Shown here: positions 1-7,577 of the stretch, in pieces
How the letters are laid out: every line of letters begins with the position of its first letter
Position numbering within the stretch: the stretch's first letter is position 1
Assembly: GCA_002323775.1 (NCBI GenBank)
Contig: DCPV01000063.1
Location: 1 to 8,092 of the forward strand
DNA: 8,092 nt
Origin: Firmicutes bacterium UBA1535
Lineage (GTDB): Bacteria; Bacillota; Clostridia; Tissierellales; Sedimentibacteraceae
Direction: 5' to 3'
Notes under the pieces: generated by a model
The model's input: the letters and a program-made list of their open reading frames with translations, nothing else
Databases searched by the model: none
Told to the model about the DNA's origin: nothing
Position numbers and translations under genes: made by a program

Positions 1-564
1 AACAACAAACGTACACAGCCAGTAAAAAGCTTTTGGCTTAGAGAAGATGATGAAAAAGCAGATGAGAATAATACATCAAAGGGTGTCCGTATAGTGAAAA
101 ACATTCATCCTGATAAACAGCTGGATGATAAATTGGGAGAATTATGCCAGCAAACAAAGGATAAAGGTGTTTCAGGCTTAATAAGCCATTTAGGCGTATT
201 TTACTCTAATGACAGACAGCACAATTGGATAAGCAGTGGTGTAAATGTAGATAATTTATTGAATCTTATTGAAAATAAGACAGTGGAAAAAGTTCTTAAT
301 TGCATTGGAAATAGCGATAGATTGAATATTTTACTTGCTATTTTAAAGAAACCCATGTCTGTAGCTGAGATTGTAAAGGAATGTAAGTTAAATTCGACTG
401 GACAGGCATATCACCACATGAGGCCTTTACTTGTAGCTGATTTGATTGTTGAAGACGTTAATAACAATAAGGGTGTATATGCGATACAACCGCATAAGGT
501 TCAAGGAATTATTATGCTGCTGGCTGGAATTAGCGATATGAATGGTAATTGGGATGATAATTAA
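1..564 (+). CDS. Winged-helix (ArsR-like) transcriptional regulator, 5' end outside window
   Basis: Probable DNA-binding regulator of the ABC exporter pair that follows. The frame is open from base 1 to the TAA at 562-564, giving 187 visible residues with no in-frame ATG, so the true start probably lies upstream. The only internal candidate is GTG at 94, with a weak AAAGGG ten bases before it, which would give 156 residues. Counting from that GTG, residues 57-135 look like an ArsR-type winged helix: a segment reading KVLNCIGNSDRLNILLAIL, a helix-turn-helix with STGQAYHHMRPL as recognition helix, then a short wing before GVYAI. The stretch before it (SGLISHLGVFY, then HNWISSG) resembles the N-terminal extension of a family of Firmicutes regulators often found beside ABC transporters. 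No cysteine pair typical of metal-sensing ArsR proteins stands out, so the ligand is unknown. The C-terminus is rich in Asn and Asp. The fold is fairly sure; the regulated target is inferred from position. Confidence 0.8.
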   Translation, partial: NNKRTQPVKSFWLREDDEKADENNTSKGVRIVKNIHPDKQLDDKLGELCQQTKDKGVSGLISHLGVFYSNDRQHNWISSGVNVDNLLNLIENKTVEKVLNCIGNSDRLNILLAILKKPMSVAEIVKECKLNSTGQAYHHMRPLLVADLIVEDVNNNKGVYAIQPHKVQGIIMLLAGISDMNGNWDDN

Positions 565-574
565 GGACTTAAAA

Positions 575-593
575 GCTATAATTAAATTATAGC
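575..593. promoter_or_regulatory. Perfect 9+1+9 dyad between regulator and ABC genes; candidate operator
   Basis: The arms GCTATAATT and AATTATAGC flank a single A and match perfectly. The site lies 11 bases after the regulator stop and about 80 before the first ABC start. It contains TATAAT (577-582), which could be a -10 box, but no good -35 sits at the right distance. No T tract follows, and a hairpin would have to open its centre to make a loop, so a protein-binding operator is likelier than a terminator. A binding site for the regulator encoded just upstream is an inference. The rest of the 107-base gap is plain AT-rich sequence. Confidence 0.4.
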
Positions 594-671
594 AAATACA
601 TATTTATTTCTTTTAAAAAAGTGATTTCAATATGTAGTTAATAATTAAACAAAATATGGAGGACTCAAAAA

Positions 672-2495
672 ATGCAAGAAAATACTCAAGAAAAGATTAT
701 TTACCCATTAGGAAAAACAATAAAAAGAATGTTAAAATATGTTACCGCAAATAACAAAAAACTTTACTCATTTTTTGTCATTTACACAATAGCAGCTGTA
801 ATATATCCATTTTTCCCAGTTATATTACCTAAGCTTCTGATTAACGAATTATCGCCATGGGATAAAGCCAGCATTGAAAATATACTAATAATAGTATTTA
901 GCTATTTTGTTCTAAGCTCGATATTTGGATATATAAAATCTTTTGTTATCAATCATACTAGCAAGATGATTACTTTAATGAGATTAGATTATTTAAGGGA
1001 TTTCACTGATAAATTAATAAGCCTTGAATATAAATATGCAGAGGATGCAGACTTTTATGAGGAAAATCAAAGGGCATTTAATGCAACAAACAGTAATTTT
1101 AATGGTATAGAGGGAGTATATCATAAGTTGTTTGAAACACCGTCTATTTTTATAACTACGGTAGTATTTGTATTATTTATAGGTATGCTAAACACATGGA
1201 TACTGCTTGGTCTAATAATGAATTTAGTAGTAACTCTTTTGATAAACAGGGGAGTCCAGCAATATACATATAAAAATAAAAAAGCCTTAGCACATTCGGA
1301 GCGTAAAACTGCCTACTATTATAATACGACTCACGATTTTGGCTTTGGAAAGGATATAAGAGTCTATAATCTTAAAAATAGAATATTAGATAATTATAAT
1401 AAAGAAATAGAAGGATATGTTGCAGTAAATAAAAGGATAAAAAATAAGGAATACGCTTTAGGCTTTCTCGCACTTTTTACATTATTAGTAAGTGATATAT
1501 TGACCTATGGGATATTAATATACAAAACTGTAAATGGAATGTCTATAGCAGATTTTTCAATGTATTTGACAGCTATTATTTCTTTGTCGATGATGCTTAA
1601 GTCCTTAATAGAGGATTTAACTACAATTTACGTTGAGGGTCAATATGTTAATGATTTTTATGATTTTTTGGATGCTGATTATGGCGAAAAGGGTGGAGAA
1701 CTTAAAGCTATAACAGGGGACACTTTAGAAATAGAATTTAAGAATGTAAGCTTTAAATATCCTAAAACAGAAAAATATATTTTAAAGAATTTAAACTTAA
1801 AAATAAGTAAGGGTGAAAGATTAGCTATAGTAGGTGTAAATGGAGCAGGGAAAACAACCTTAGTAAAGCTAATGACTGGATTGTTTGATCTAAGTGATGG
1901 AGATATTTTAATTAATGGTATATCTATAAAGAAATTTGATAAAAAAGCTCTTTATTCGATGTTTTCAGTAGTATTCCAAGAGGTTAATGTGATTGCATAT
2001 ACAATAAGGGAAAACGTAGCTTGCTCGTCTATAAATGTTGATGACGAGAGAGTTTGGAAGGCTCTTGAAAAGGTTGGACTTAAAAATAAGGTGCAAGGTT
2101 TTGAAAAAGGCTTAGATCAAATGATGCTAAAGATTATAGAAGAAGATGGAACAGAATTTTCGGGAGGAGAGCAGCAAAAACTTGCAATTGCAAGAGCTTT
2201 ATATAAAAATGCCAATATGGTAATAATGGACGAACCAACAGCTGCGTTAGACGCCTTGGCTGAGGCCGAAATTTATCAGAATTTTAGTGAGCTAATACAG
2301 GGTAAAACAGCAGTTTATATTTCTCACAGACTAGCAAGTACCAAATTCTGCGACAAAATTGCATTGTTTGATAAAGAGGGCTTGTGTGAATATGGTAATC
2401 ATGAGGAACTGATGGCACTTCAAGGAAAATACTATGAAATGTTCAGCATACAGGGCAAATATTACAAGGAAGGAGCTGAGATAACTAATGAATAA
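672..2495 (+). CDS. ABC exporter half-transporter (permease + ATPase), first subunit
   Basis: Membrane exporter subunit of 607 residues with a type I exporter layout: an N-terminal transmembrane domain fused to an ATPase domain. Hydrophobic spans lie near residues 33-55, 69-92, 158-173, 175-191, 261-284 and 290-312. The ATPase domain begins near 352 and is complete: A-loop Tyr363, Walker A GVNGAGKT at 388-395 (Lys394), Q-loop Gln436, signature FSGGE at 496-500, Walker B with catalytic Glu521 (MDEP), D-loop ALD and H-loop His552. There is no C39 peptidase domain, so it is not a processing bacteriocin exporter. The start is set by GGAGG at 658-662 with good spacing to the ATG. Its end overlaps the next gene by 8 bases, which indicates translational coupling and heterodimer formation. 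The substrate cannot be read from the sequence; drug, lipid or peptide export are all possible. The family call is secure. Confidence 0.95.
   Translation: MQENTQEKIIYPLGKTIKRMLKYVTANNKKLYSFFVIYTIAAVIYPFFPVILPKLLINELSPWDKASIENILIIVFSYFVLSSIFGYIKSFVINHTSKMITLMRLDYLRDFTDKLISLEYKYAEDADFYEENQRAFNATNSNFNGIEGVYHKLFETPSIFITTVVFVLFIGMLNTWILLGLIMNLVVTLLINRGVQQYTYKNKKALAHSERKTAYYYNTTHDFGFGKDIRVYNLKNRILDNYNKEIEGYVAVNKRIKNKEYALGFLALFTLLVSDILTYGILIYKTVNGMSIADFSMYLTAIISLSMMLKSLIEDLTTIYVEGQYVNDFYDFLDADYGEKGGELKAITGDTLEIEFKNVSFKYPKTEKYILKNLNLKISKGERLAIVGVNGAGKTTLVKLMTGLFDLSDGDILINGISIKKFDKKALYSMFSVVFQEVNVIAYTIRENVACSSINVDDERVWKALEKVGLKNKVQGFEKGLDQMMLKIIEEDGTEFSGGEQQKLAIARALYKNANMVIMDEPTAALDALAEAEIYQNFSELIQGKTAVYISHRLASTKFCDKIALFDKEGLCEYGNHEELMALQGKYYEMFSIQGKYYKEGAEITNE
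2466..2475 (+). promoter_or_regulatory. Ribosome binding site inside the first ABC gene, for the second
   Basis: AAGGAAGGAG lies within the last codons of the first ABC gene, 12 bases before the ATG at 2488. Together with the ATGAATAA overlap, where start and stop codons interlock, it supports the ATG at 2488 as the real start and suggests coupled translation that keeps the two subunits in balance. Confidence 0.75.
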
Positions 2496-4341
2496 TTTTA
2501 AAAAATTAAAAATGTTTATCAAACTATCATGGGAAATTTCTCCGGCTTATATATTTATTTTGTTGGCTAATACATTAATTAGCAGCACTAGGTTATTCTT
2601 AAATATTATACTTCCGAAATATTTGATAGATGAATTAGTTTTACTTTCCAATTATTCTAATATTCCTTCAGTCAAAAGCTTTATTCCTTCAGTTGTGAAT
2701 TTTGAATATTTGTTAGAAAACAATGCGTTAAACAAATTGCTTTTGTTTGGAGCAATAATAATTCTCTCAAATCTTTTGTTTGCTTTTTTAGAAAATACAA
2801 TGAAAAGAATATTAGATGTCAAGTCTATTTATGTTAGAGAAAAAATGAATCAAGCAATGTCAAGAAAAATTATGAGCCTTGATTTTTCTTACCTAGAAGA
2901 TCCATACTATTTGGATTTAAAAGAGAGGTCTATATTTGCTCTAAATATTATGAGAGTTTTACAAACACTTATAGATAATATTGCTAAGGCACTCAACAAT
3001 ATTGTTACGATTATAGGCTTGATAGTAATTTTATTTACATTAAGCTGGGTTTTAGTTGTATTTTCACTTGCGGCAGTTGTATTGCAAAATTTTGCATATA
3101 AAAGCTTTATTGAACATCAAAAAAGTATGAATGATAGACTTATACCTACAAATAGAAGATTAGGATATTATATAAATCTAACTGGGAGCGAAACAATACA
3201 AAAAGACATAAGATTGTTTAATATGAATAAAATGCTGATAGATAAAATTAGTGCTTACAATAAAGAGATATATTATGGAGGTATTGAATTTTATCGTAAA
3301 AAAGGTAAATTTGAAGGAATGACTGGTATAATTAATGACTTGCAGGCAGCAATTTCTTATGGCTATGTGGGACTTCGAGTAATAAGTGATAACTTTGGAG
3401 CTAAAATTGGTCTTGGCTCATTTACTATGTACGTTTCAGCAGCCATTAATTTTACAAGAACAACAGTAGCGCTAGGAAGAAGTATAACAGTTATAATGCA
3501 AATGCTTGGATATCTTGATCCATTTATGGAGTTCATGTCATTACCTAATGAAAATATAGAGGGCAAAACAAAGTTCTCAGGTGAAGTGGAAAGTATTAAA
3601 TTTGAAAATGTATCTTTCAAATATCCAAAGAGCGATAAGTTTGTTCTTGAGGACATAAGCTTTGAAATTAATAAAAACGAAAAAATTTCAATTGTTGGAC
3701 TTAATGGTGCAGGAAAGACGACATTAGTTAAGCTCATATGCAGGCTGTATCATCCGACAAATGGAAAGATATACATAAATGGTCATGATATATTTGAGTA
3801 TGATTATGATAGCTATATGAATAGCATAGCAACAGTGTTTCAGGATTTTAAGATATTTGCATTCAGCATAGACGAAAATATAAGCTGTAATTTTCAAAAC
3901 TCAAATACTGAAAGGGTTATGGAATTAATAAAGGATGTTGGTCTGGATGAAAAGATTAAGATTTTGCCAAAGGGAGTTGCTTCAATGTTTGGCAAAGCCT
4001 ATGATGAGGATGGTATTGATATGTCTGGCGGTGAGAAGCAAAAGATTGCAATAGCAAGGGCATTATACAAAAATGCCTCGCTTATCATACTTGACGAGCC
4101 AACAAGTGCCTTAGACCCATTAGCAGAAGCAGAAATATACGAAAATTTCAATAATTTAGTAGGAGATAAAACAGCAATATACATTTCTCACAGAATGTCA
4201 AGCAGTGTTTTTTGTGACAAGATATTGATAATAGACGAGGGTAAGGTCAAAGATTTTGATACTCATAAAAATCTGATGAAAAAGACAGAGAGTTTGTATT
4301 ATAAATTGTTTAATTCTCAGGCAGTTAATTATAGCGAATAA
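2488..4341 (+). CDS. ABC exporter half-transporter (permease + ATPase), second subunit
   Basis: Partner of the preceding ABC protein, 617 residues, with the same domain order. Hydrophobic spans lie near residues 20-42, 83-101, 170-188, 189-203, 280-300 and 310-335. The ATPase domain has A-loop Tyr379, Walker A GLNGAGKT at 404-411 (Lys410), Q-loop Gln452, signature MSGGE at 512-516, Walker B with Glu537 (LDEP), D-loop ALD and H-loop His568. Long near-identical stretches, such as the one around RALYKNA and LAEAEIY, show that the two genes are paralogues, probably from tandem duplication. Unlike many heterodimeric exporters, neither subunit shows a degenerate ATP site. The loop between the first two membrane spans is about 27 residues longer than in the partner and should face outside. 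The start is supported by the upstream ribosome binding site and the 8-base overlap. The substrate is unknown. Confidence 0.95.
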   Translation: MNNFKKLKMFIKLSWEISPAYIFILLANTLISSTRLFLNIILPKYLIDELVLLSNYSNIPSVKSFIPSVVNFEYLLENNALNKLLLFGAIIILSNLLFAFLENTMKRILDVKSIYVREKMNQAMSRKIMSLDFSYLEDPYYLDLKERSIFALNIMRVLQTLIDNIAKALNNIVTIIGLIVILFTLSWVLVVFSLAAVVLQNFAYKSFIEHQKSMNDRLIPTNRRLGYYINLTGSETIQKDIRLFNMNKMLIDKISAYNKEIYYGGIEFYRKKGKFEGMTGIINDLQAAISYGYVGLRVISDNFGAKIGLGSFTMYVSAAINFTRTTVALGRSITVIMQMLGYLDPFMEFMSLPNENIEGKTKFSGEVESIKFENVSFKYPKSDKFVLEDISFEINKNEKISIVGLNGAGKTTLVKLICRLYHPTNGKIYINGHDIFEYDYDSYMNSIATVFQDFKIFAFSIDENISCNFQNSNTERVMELIKDVGLDEKIKILPKGVASMFGKAYDEDGIDMSGGEKQKIAIARALYKNASLIILDEPTSALDPLAEAEIYENFNNLVGDKTAIYISHRMSSSVFCDKILIIDEGKVKDFDTHKNLMKKTESLYYKLFNSQAVNYSE

Positions 4342-4381
4342 TAAGAATAAAGTTACTTGATTTTTAATCATATAAAAATAT

Positions 4382-4442
4382 AGAGACATTTTGATTGCTT
4401 TGTAGAAATAATAAGGCAATTGAAACGTCTCTTTGTTTTTTT
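4382..4442. terminator. Bidirectional intrinsic terminator between convergent genes
   Basis: A 17-base stem pairs 4382-4398 (AGAGACATTTTGATTGC) with 4416-4432, with one A-C mismatch and two G-U pairs on the plus strand. The loop is 17 bases. On the plus strand it is followed by TTTG and seven T (4436-4442), ending the ABC operon. Read on the minus strand, the same hairpin is followed by a run of five T (complement of 4374-4378), so it can also end the TSUP permease transcript, whose stop codon is at 4446-4448. Confidence 0.85.
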
Positions 4443-4445
4443 ATA

Positions 4446-5207
4446 TTATTTTAATAGCATCTCTATAATCATTTTTGAAGCTGTTAAAAGAGATATTATA
4501 ATAAATATAGGTTTTATGAATTTTGCTCCATTTTTGAGAGCAAACTGTGTACCAAGTTTAGCACCGATTATTGAAAATATAGCTACAGGTATACCATAAG
4601 CATATATAATTTTACCATTTATCGCATATACAATAAGAGCGACTATGTTACTTGTAAAGTTCATAATTCTGGCATTGCCTGATGCTTTCGTGAAATCAAA
4701 GCCATATATTGCTATAAGTCCAAAAATTAAAAATGTTCCAGTTCCCGGACCAAAAAATCCATCATAAAATCCAATAAATAGGGCTAATGTACATGTAAAA
4801 ACAATATTTTTTGTTGTATAGCCAGTAAAATTTTCCTCTACTCCAAGCTTTTTTGAAAAATATGTATAAATTCCAATAAAAACAATCATTATGCTTATTA
4901 TAGTTTTTAAAAAGCTTTCAGGTATACTTAGCGCTGTGCCTGCACCTGTCATAGCTCCAATTACTGTAAGAGGCAATGCGAATTTTAATATCTTAAAATC
5001 AGCCTTTTTGCTTTGTATAAACTTTATACTACTTGTAAAAGAAGCGGAGGTAGCAGAAAATTTATTAGTTCCATTAACCATTGTGGGGGGCAATCCAATA
5101 AGCATATAAGCAGGAACACTGATAAGTCCTCCACCTCCGGCAATAGAATCTACAAAGGCGGCTATAAATCCAGCAAAACACATAAAAATCAAAGATGGTA
5201 CAGACAT
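4446..5207 (-). CDS. TSUP family (TauE/SafE-like) membrane anion permease
   Basis: Integral membrane protein of about 253 residues, the usual length for the TSUP (sulfite exporter TauE/SafE, former DUF81) family, which moves small anions such as sulfite, sulfonates or other organic anions. The two family repeats are visible: FVDSIAGGGG at about 18-27 with the following LPP, and GFYDGFFGPGTGTF at about 146-159, followed by SGNARIMNFTSN at 176-187. Several hydrophobic spans fill the rest, including one at the C-terminus. There are two possible starts. ATG at 5219 gives 257 residues but directly abuts GGAAAGGA, leaving no spacer. ATG at 5207 lies 12 bases from it and is preferred here. The gene stands alone, convergent with the ABC pair and divergent from the peptidase. 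No neighbouring sulfur or taurine genes hint at the substrate, so the specific anion is unknown. Confidence 0.9.
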   Translation of the reverse strand: MSVPSLIFMCFAGFIAAFVDSIAGGGGLISVPAYMLIGLPPTMVNGTNKFSATSASFTSSIKFIQSKKADFKILKFALPLTVIGAMTGAGTALSIPESFLKTIISIMIVFIGIYTYFSKKLGVEENFTGYTTKNIVFTCTLALFIGFYDGFFGPGTGTFLIFGLIAIYGFDFTKASGNARIMNFTSNIVALIVYAINGKIIYAYGIPVAIFSIIGAKLGTQFALKNGAKFIKPIFIIISLLTASKMIIEMLLK

Positions 5208-5219
5208 ATTAAAACACAT

Positions 5220-5487
5220 TCCTTTCCAAATACTAATCTAAATTTAAAACCATACTAAAATTTAAGTAAAAATACAGAAATCAAAGATTTTTAATTAAAT
5301 TTTTAGAGCTTTTATAATTAATATTAATATCAAATAAAATTATGTTAGAATTTGATAAAAAAACATTTTATAAAACAACATACGAGCAATTTTACCATAA
5401 TAAAACAATTGTTACAAGTAGAATTTTGAAGAAATTTGGGTATTGAATTAAAGCAAATTTTAAAATAAAAAATTCGAACATGTTTCA
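5220..5487. other. AT-rich divergent spacer, no gene seen
   Basis: Non-coding stretch between the divergent permease and peptidase genes, visibly richer in A and T than the genes. I see no ORF of substance or RNA gene. It must hold the permease promoter on the minus strand, but no -35/-10 pair there is convincing. It contains an inverted repeat, TATCAAAT (5328-5335) and ATTTGATA (5350-5357), 14 bases apart, and a palindrome AACAATTGTT (5404-5413). Both could be chance in such biased DNA. Confidence 0.5.
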
Positions 5488-5516
5488 TTGAATTTAATAT
5501 TATTATGTGCTATAAT
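5488..5516 (+). promoter_or_regulatory. Extended -10 promoter for the oligoendopeptidase gene
   Basis: A -35 box TTGAAT (5488-5493), a 17-base spacer and a consensus -10 box TATAAT (5511-5516) preceded by TGC (5508-5510), an extended -10 element. This matches a housekeeping sigma-A promoter closely. Transcription should start near 5523, leaving a leader of about 75 bases before the ATG at 5597. The leader can form AATAAGG (5526-5532) with CCTTATT (5557-5563). Confidence 0.8.
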
Positions 5517-5596
5517 TTATCATGCAATAAGGACAACGTTATTAATATCAAGTACACCTTATTTAGCATTAAAATACATTTAAAAAGGAGAATAAT

Positions 5597-7360
5597 ATGA
5601 ATTCTGTATGGTCTTTGGACAAACTTTACACAGGATACGATGATCCTAAGTTCATTGAAGATTTAAGCAAAGTTGATGGATCTATCAGTGAAATGAACAA
5701 TTTTGTAAATAATTTAGAAAAAAATGAAGCATCAAATAATTTATTAAAAGCAATTGAGATACTTGAAGAACAAGAAAGGCTTTTTTCTAAGTTATTTTCT
5801 TTTGCCAGCTTGAAGCAATCAGTAAATACTAAGGATGCGGATAGTGCGTCTTATCTTGGTAGATTAAGTGACAAAGCAAGTAGTACTACAAAACCATTAA
5901 CAATATTAAAAAAATACATAGCGAATATTAAAAATCTTGACGAAATAATTAATTCTAACTCACTTTTAAAAGAATATGAATATTTTCTAAAATTAATAGT
6001 TGAGGATAACAAGTATGTTTTAAACGATCAAGTAGAAGAAGTAATATCAAAATTTAATATAAGCGGTGGAAGTGCATGGTCAAAACTTCAGTCGTACTTA
6101 ACATCTTCTGTTCAAGTAGATTATAATGGCGAAAAAACCAATTTATCTACAATCAGAAATCTTGCTTATGATGCTGACCCGATAGTAAGAAAGGGAGCAT
6201 ATGAGGCAGAGCTTGCTTGTTATGAAAAAATAAAAGATTCAGTAGCATTTTCTTTAAACAACATTAAACTACAGGTAATAAATGAGTGTAAATTAAGAGG
6301 ATTTGAATCACCTCTTGCTCAAACTTTACATAATGCTCGTATGAAGCGTGAAACTTTAGATGCCTTAATAGAGGCAATGAAGGAATATTTACCTAAGTTC
6401 CACCAATATCTAAAGGTTAAGGGAGAAACGCTGGGCTATAAAAATGGTCTGCCATGGTATGACATGTTTGCGCCTATGGGCAATAACAACAAAAAATATA
6501 CTATAGAAGATTCTAAAGATTATTTAATTAATTTGTTTAAAGGTTTTGCACCGGATCTTGCAGAAATGGTTAATCGTGCATATGATGAAGAATGGATTGA
6601 TTTTTATCCAAGAGAAGGCAAGGTTGGCGGAGCATTTTGTGCTGGTATATACCCAATAAAGGAAAGTAGAATTTTAACTAATTTTGATGGGAATTTTGGT
6701 GATGTAGTAACAATGGCACATGAATTAGGTCACGCATATCACAACTTAAATGTAGTAGATAATAGAATTTTAAATACAGATTATTCAATGCCTGTAGCAG
6801 AGACAGCGTCAACATTTAATGAAAATATCATAATGAATGCTGCAATTTCTTCTGCAGAAAATGATGATATTAAACTTGCATTAGTTGAAAGCCAGCTGCA
6901 AGATGTGACTCAAATTATATGCGATATCTATTCAAGATATTTATTTGAAACTGCTGTGTTTGAAAATAGAAGTGATAGCTTTATGTTCTCAGATAATCTT
7001 TGCGAAATAATGCTAAATGCTCAAAAAGAAGCTTATGGTGATGGACTTGATAACAATATTCTTCACCCATATATGTGGGTATGCAAAAGCCATTACTATA
7101 GCTCAGGTACAAGTTTCTACAACTTCCCATATGCGTTTGGTGGACTGTTTGCAAGAGGGTTATATGCTAAGTACCAAGAAGAAGGAGAAGCATTCGTACC
7201 AAAATACAAAGAATTGCTTAAGGCTACAACAATTATGAGTGTAGAAGATGTAGCTAAAATTGCTGATATTGATTTAACTGATAAAAAATTCTGGAAAAAA
7301 GGTCTTGAATCTTTTGCTAAGCAAATAGATATATTTGTAGAATTAGTTAATAAGAAGTAA
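5597..7360 (+). CDS. pepF: Oligoendopeptidase F / M3 family zinc metallopeptidase
   Basis: Cytosolic zinc peptidase of 587 residues that should cleave short oligopeptides during peptide turnover. The M3 active site HELGH is at residues 375-379 (His375, catalytic Glu376, His379). The third zinc ligand is probably Glu402 in AETAS, the usual distance downstream. The C-terminal HYYSSGTSFYNFPYAFG region (about 499-515) matches the substrate-binding Tyr/His segment of PepF-like enzymes. The N-terminus (VWSLDKLYTGYDDP) and length fit the pepF/M3 clade represented by TIGR02290 better than classical PepF, so the symbol is family-level. There is no signal peptide. The start is set by AAGGAG ending 6 bases before the ATG. 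It is a single-gene transcript with its own promoter and terminator. All catalytic residues are present, so it should be active; exact peptide preference is unknown. Confidence 0.95.
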   Translation: MNSVWSLDKLYTGYDDPKFIEDLSKVDGSISEMNNFVNNLEKNEASNNLLKAIEILEEQERLFSKLFSFASLKQSVNTKDADSASYLGRLSDKASSTTKPLTILKKYIANIKNLDEIINSNSLLKEYEYFLKLIVEDNKYVLNDQVEEVISKFNISGGSAWSKLQSYLTSSVQVDYNGEKTNLSTIRNLAYDADPIVRKGAYEAELACYEKIKDSVAFSLNNIKLQVINECKLRGFESPLAQTLHNARMKRETLDALIEAMKEYLPKFHQYLKVKGETLGYKNGLPWYDMFAPMGNNNKKYTIEDSKDYLINLFKGFAPDLAEMVNRAYDEEWIDFYPREGKVGGAFCAGIYPIKESRILTNFDGNFGDVVTMAHELGHAYHNLNVVDNRILNTDYSMPVAETASTFNENIIMNAAISSAENDDIKLALVESQLQDVTQIICDIYSRYLFETAVFENRSDSFMFSDNLCEIMLNAQKEAYGDGLDNNILHPYMWVCKSHYYSSGTSFYNFPYAFGGLFARGLYAKYQEEGEAFVPKYKELLKATTIMSVEDVAKIADIDLTDKKFWKKGLESFAKQIDIFVELVNKK

Positions 7361-7384
7361 TAATTTAATATCTATGTAAGTTTT

Positions 7385-7422
7385 AAGGCATATACATTAT
7401 CAAAAATGTATGTGTCTTTTTA
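7385..7422 (+). terminator. Intrinsic terminator after the oligoendopeptidase gene
   Basis: A 14-base stem pairs 7385-7398 (AAGGCATATACATT) with 7405-7418, including two G-U pairs, around a 6-base loop (ATCAAA). It runs directly into TTTTTATTT. It lies 24 bases after the stop codon and separates the peptidase from the LysM gene unit. Confidence 0.8.
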
Positions 7423-7524
7423 TTTATGATTAGCATTTTACGGTAATAGATACCCCTCTAGTATTCTGTATCATATTTTACATCATAATGAAAATATTGT
7501 ACGCTAAGTTTTATATGTCCTCAA

Positions 7525-7546
7525 TTTCAATGACTTACCATTGAAA
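7525..7546. promoter_or_regulatory. 8+8 inverted repeat over the -35 box; candidate operator
   Basis: TTTCAATG (7525-7532) and CATTGAAA (7539-7546) are perfect inverted copies with a 6-base spacer. The right arm ends with the predicted -35 hexamer TTGAAA, so a protein bound here would be placed to affect RNA polymerase binding. There is no T tract after it, so it is not a terminator. The binding protein is unknown. Confidence 0.45.
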
Positions 7547-7569
7547 CACAGTCACTTTTACATTAAAAT
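7541..7569 (+). promoter_or_regulatory. Promoter of the riboswitch-LysM transcript
   Basis: A -35 box TTGAAA (7541-7546), 17-base spacer and -10 box TAAAAT (7564-7569) fit a housekeeping promoter. Transcription would start near 7576, within a few bases of the riboswitch aptamer start, which independently supports the call. Confidence 0.75.
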
Positions 7570-7577
7570 ATTTAATA

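Noticed and set aside
575..593. PerR/Fur-like box, because of the TATAAT/ATTATA arms
   Set aside because: PerR and Fur boxes have 7-1-7 arms ending in ATAAT-N-ATTAT. Here the matching words are separated by three bases, so the spacing does not fit.
2331..2522. Minus-strand ORF of 63 codons across the ABC gene junction
   Set aside because: It is the antisense of two well-supported ABC genes, with no ribosome binding site or recognisable protein features.
3363..4419. Three minus-strand ORFs opposite the second ABC gene
   Set aside because: They mirror the conserved ABC coding sequence, including Walker A and signature regions; the last also runs through the terminator. They are shadows.
4891..5258. 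Plus-strand ORFs opposite the TSUP permease
   Set aside because: The minus-strand frame carries clear TSUP motifs; the opposite frames have no family likeness and low-complexity composition.
5328..5357. Inverted repeat TATCAAAT-N14-ATTTGATA as an operator
   Set aside because: In such AT-rich spacer DNA an 8+8 repeat with a free spacer length is expected by chance, and it is not tied to a recognisable promoter.
7017..7238. 73-codon ORF within the peptidase gene in another frame
   Set aside because: It overlaps the conserved C-terminal part of the M3 peptidase and has no independent support.
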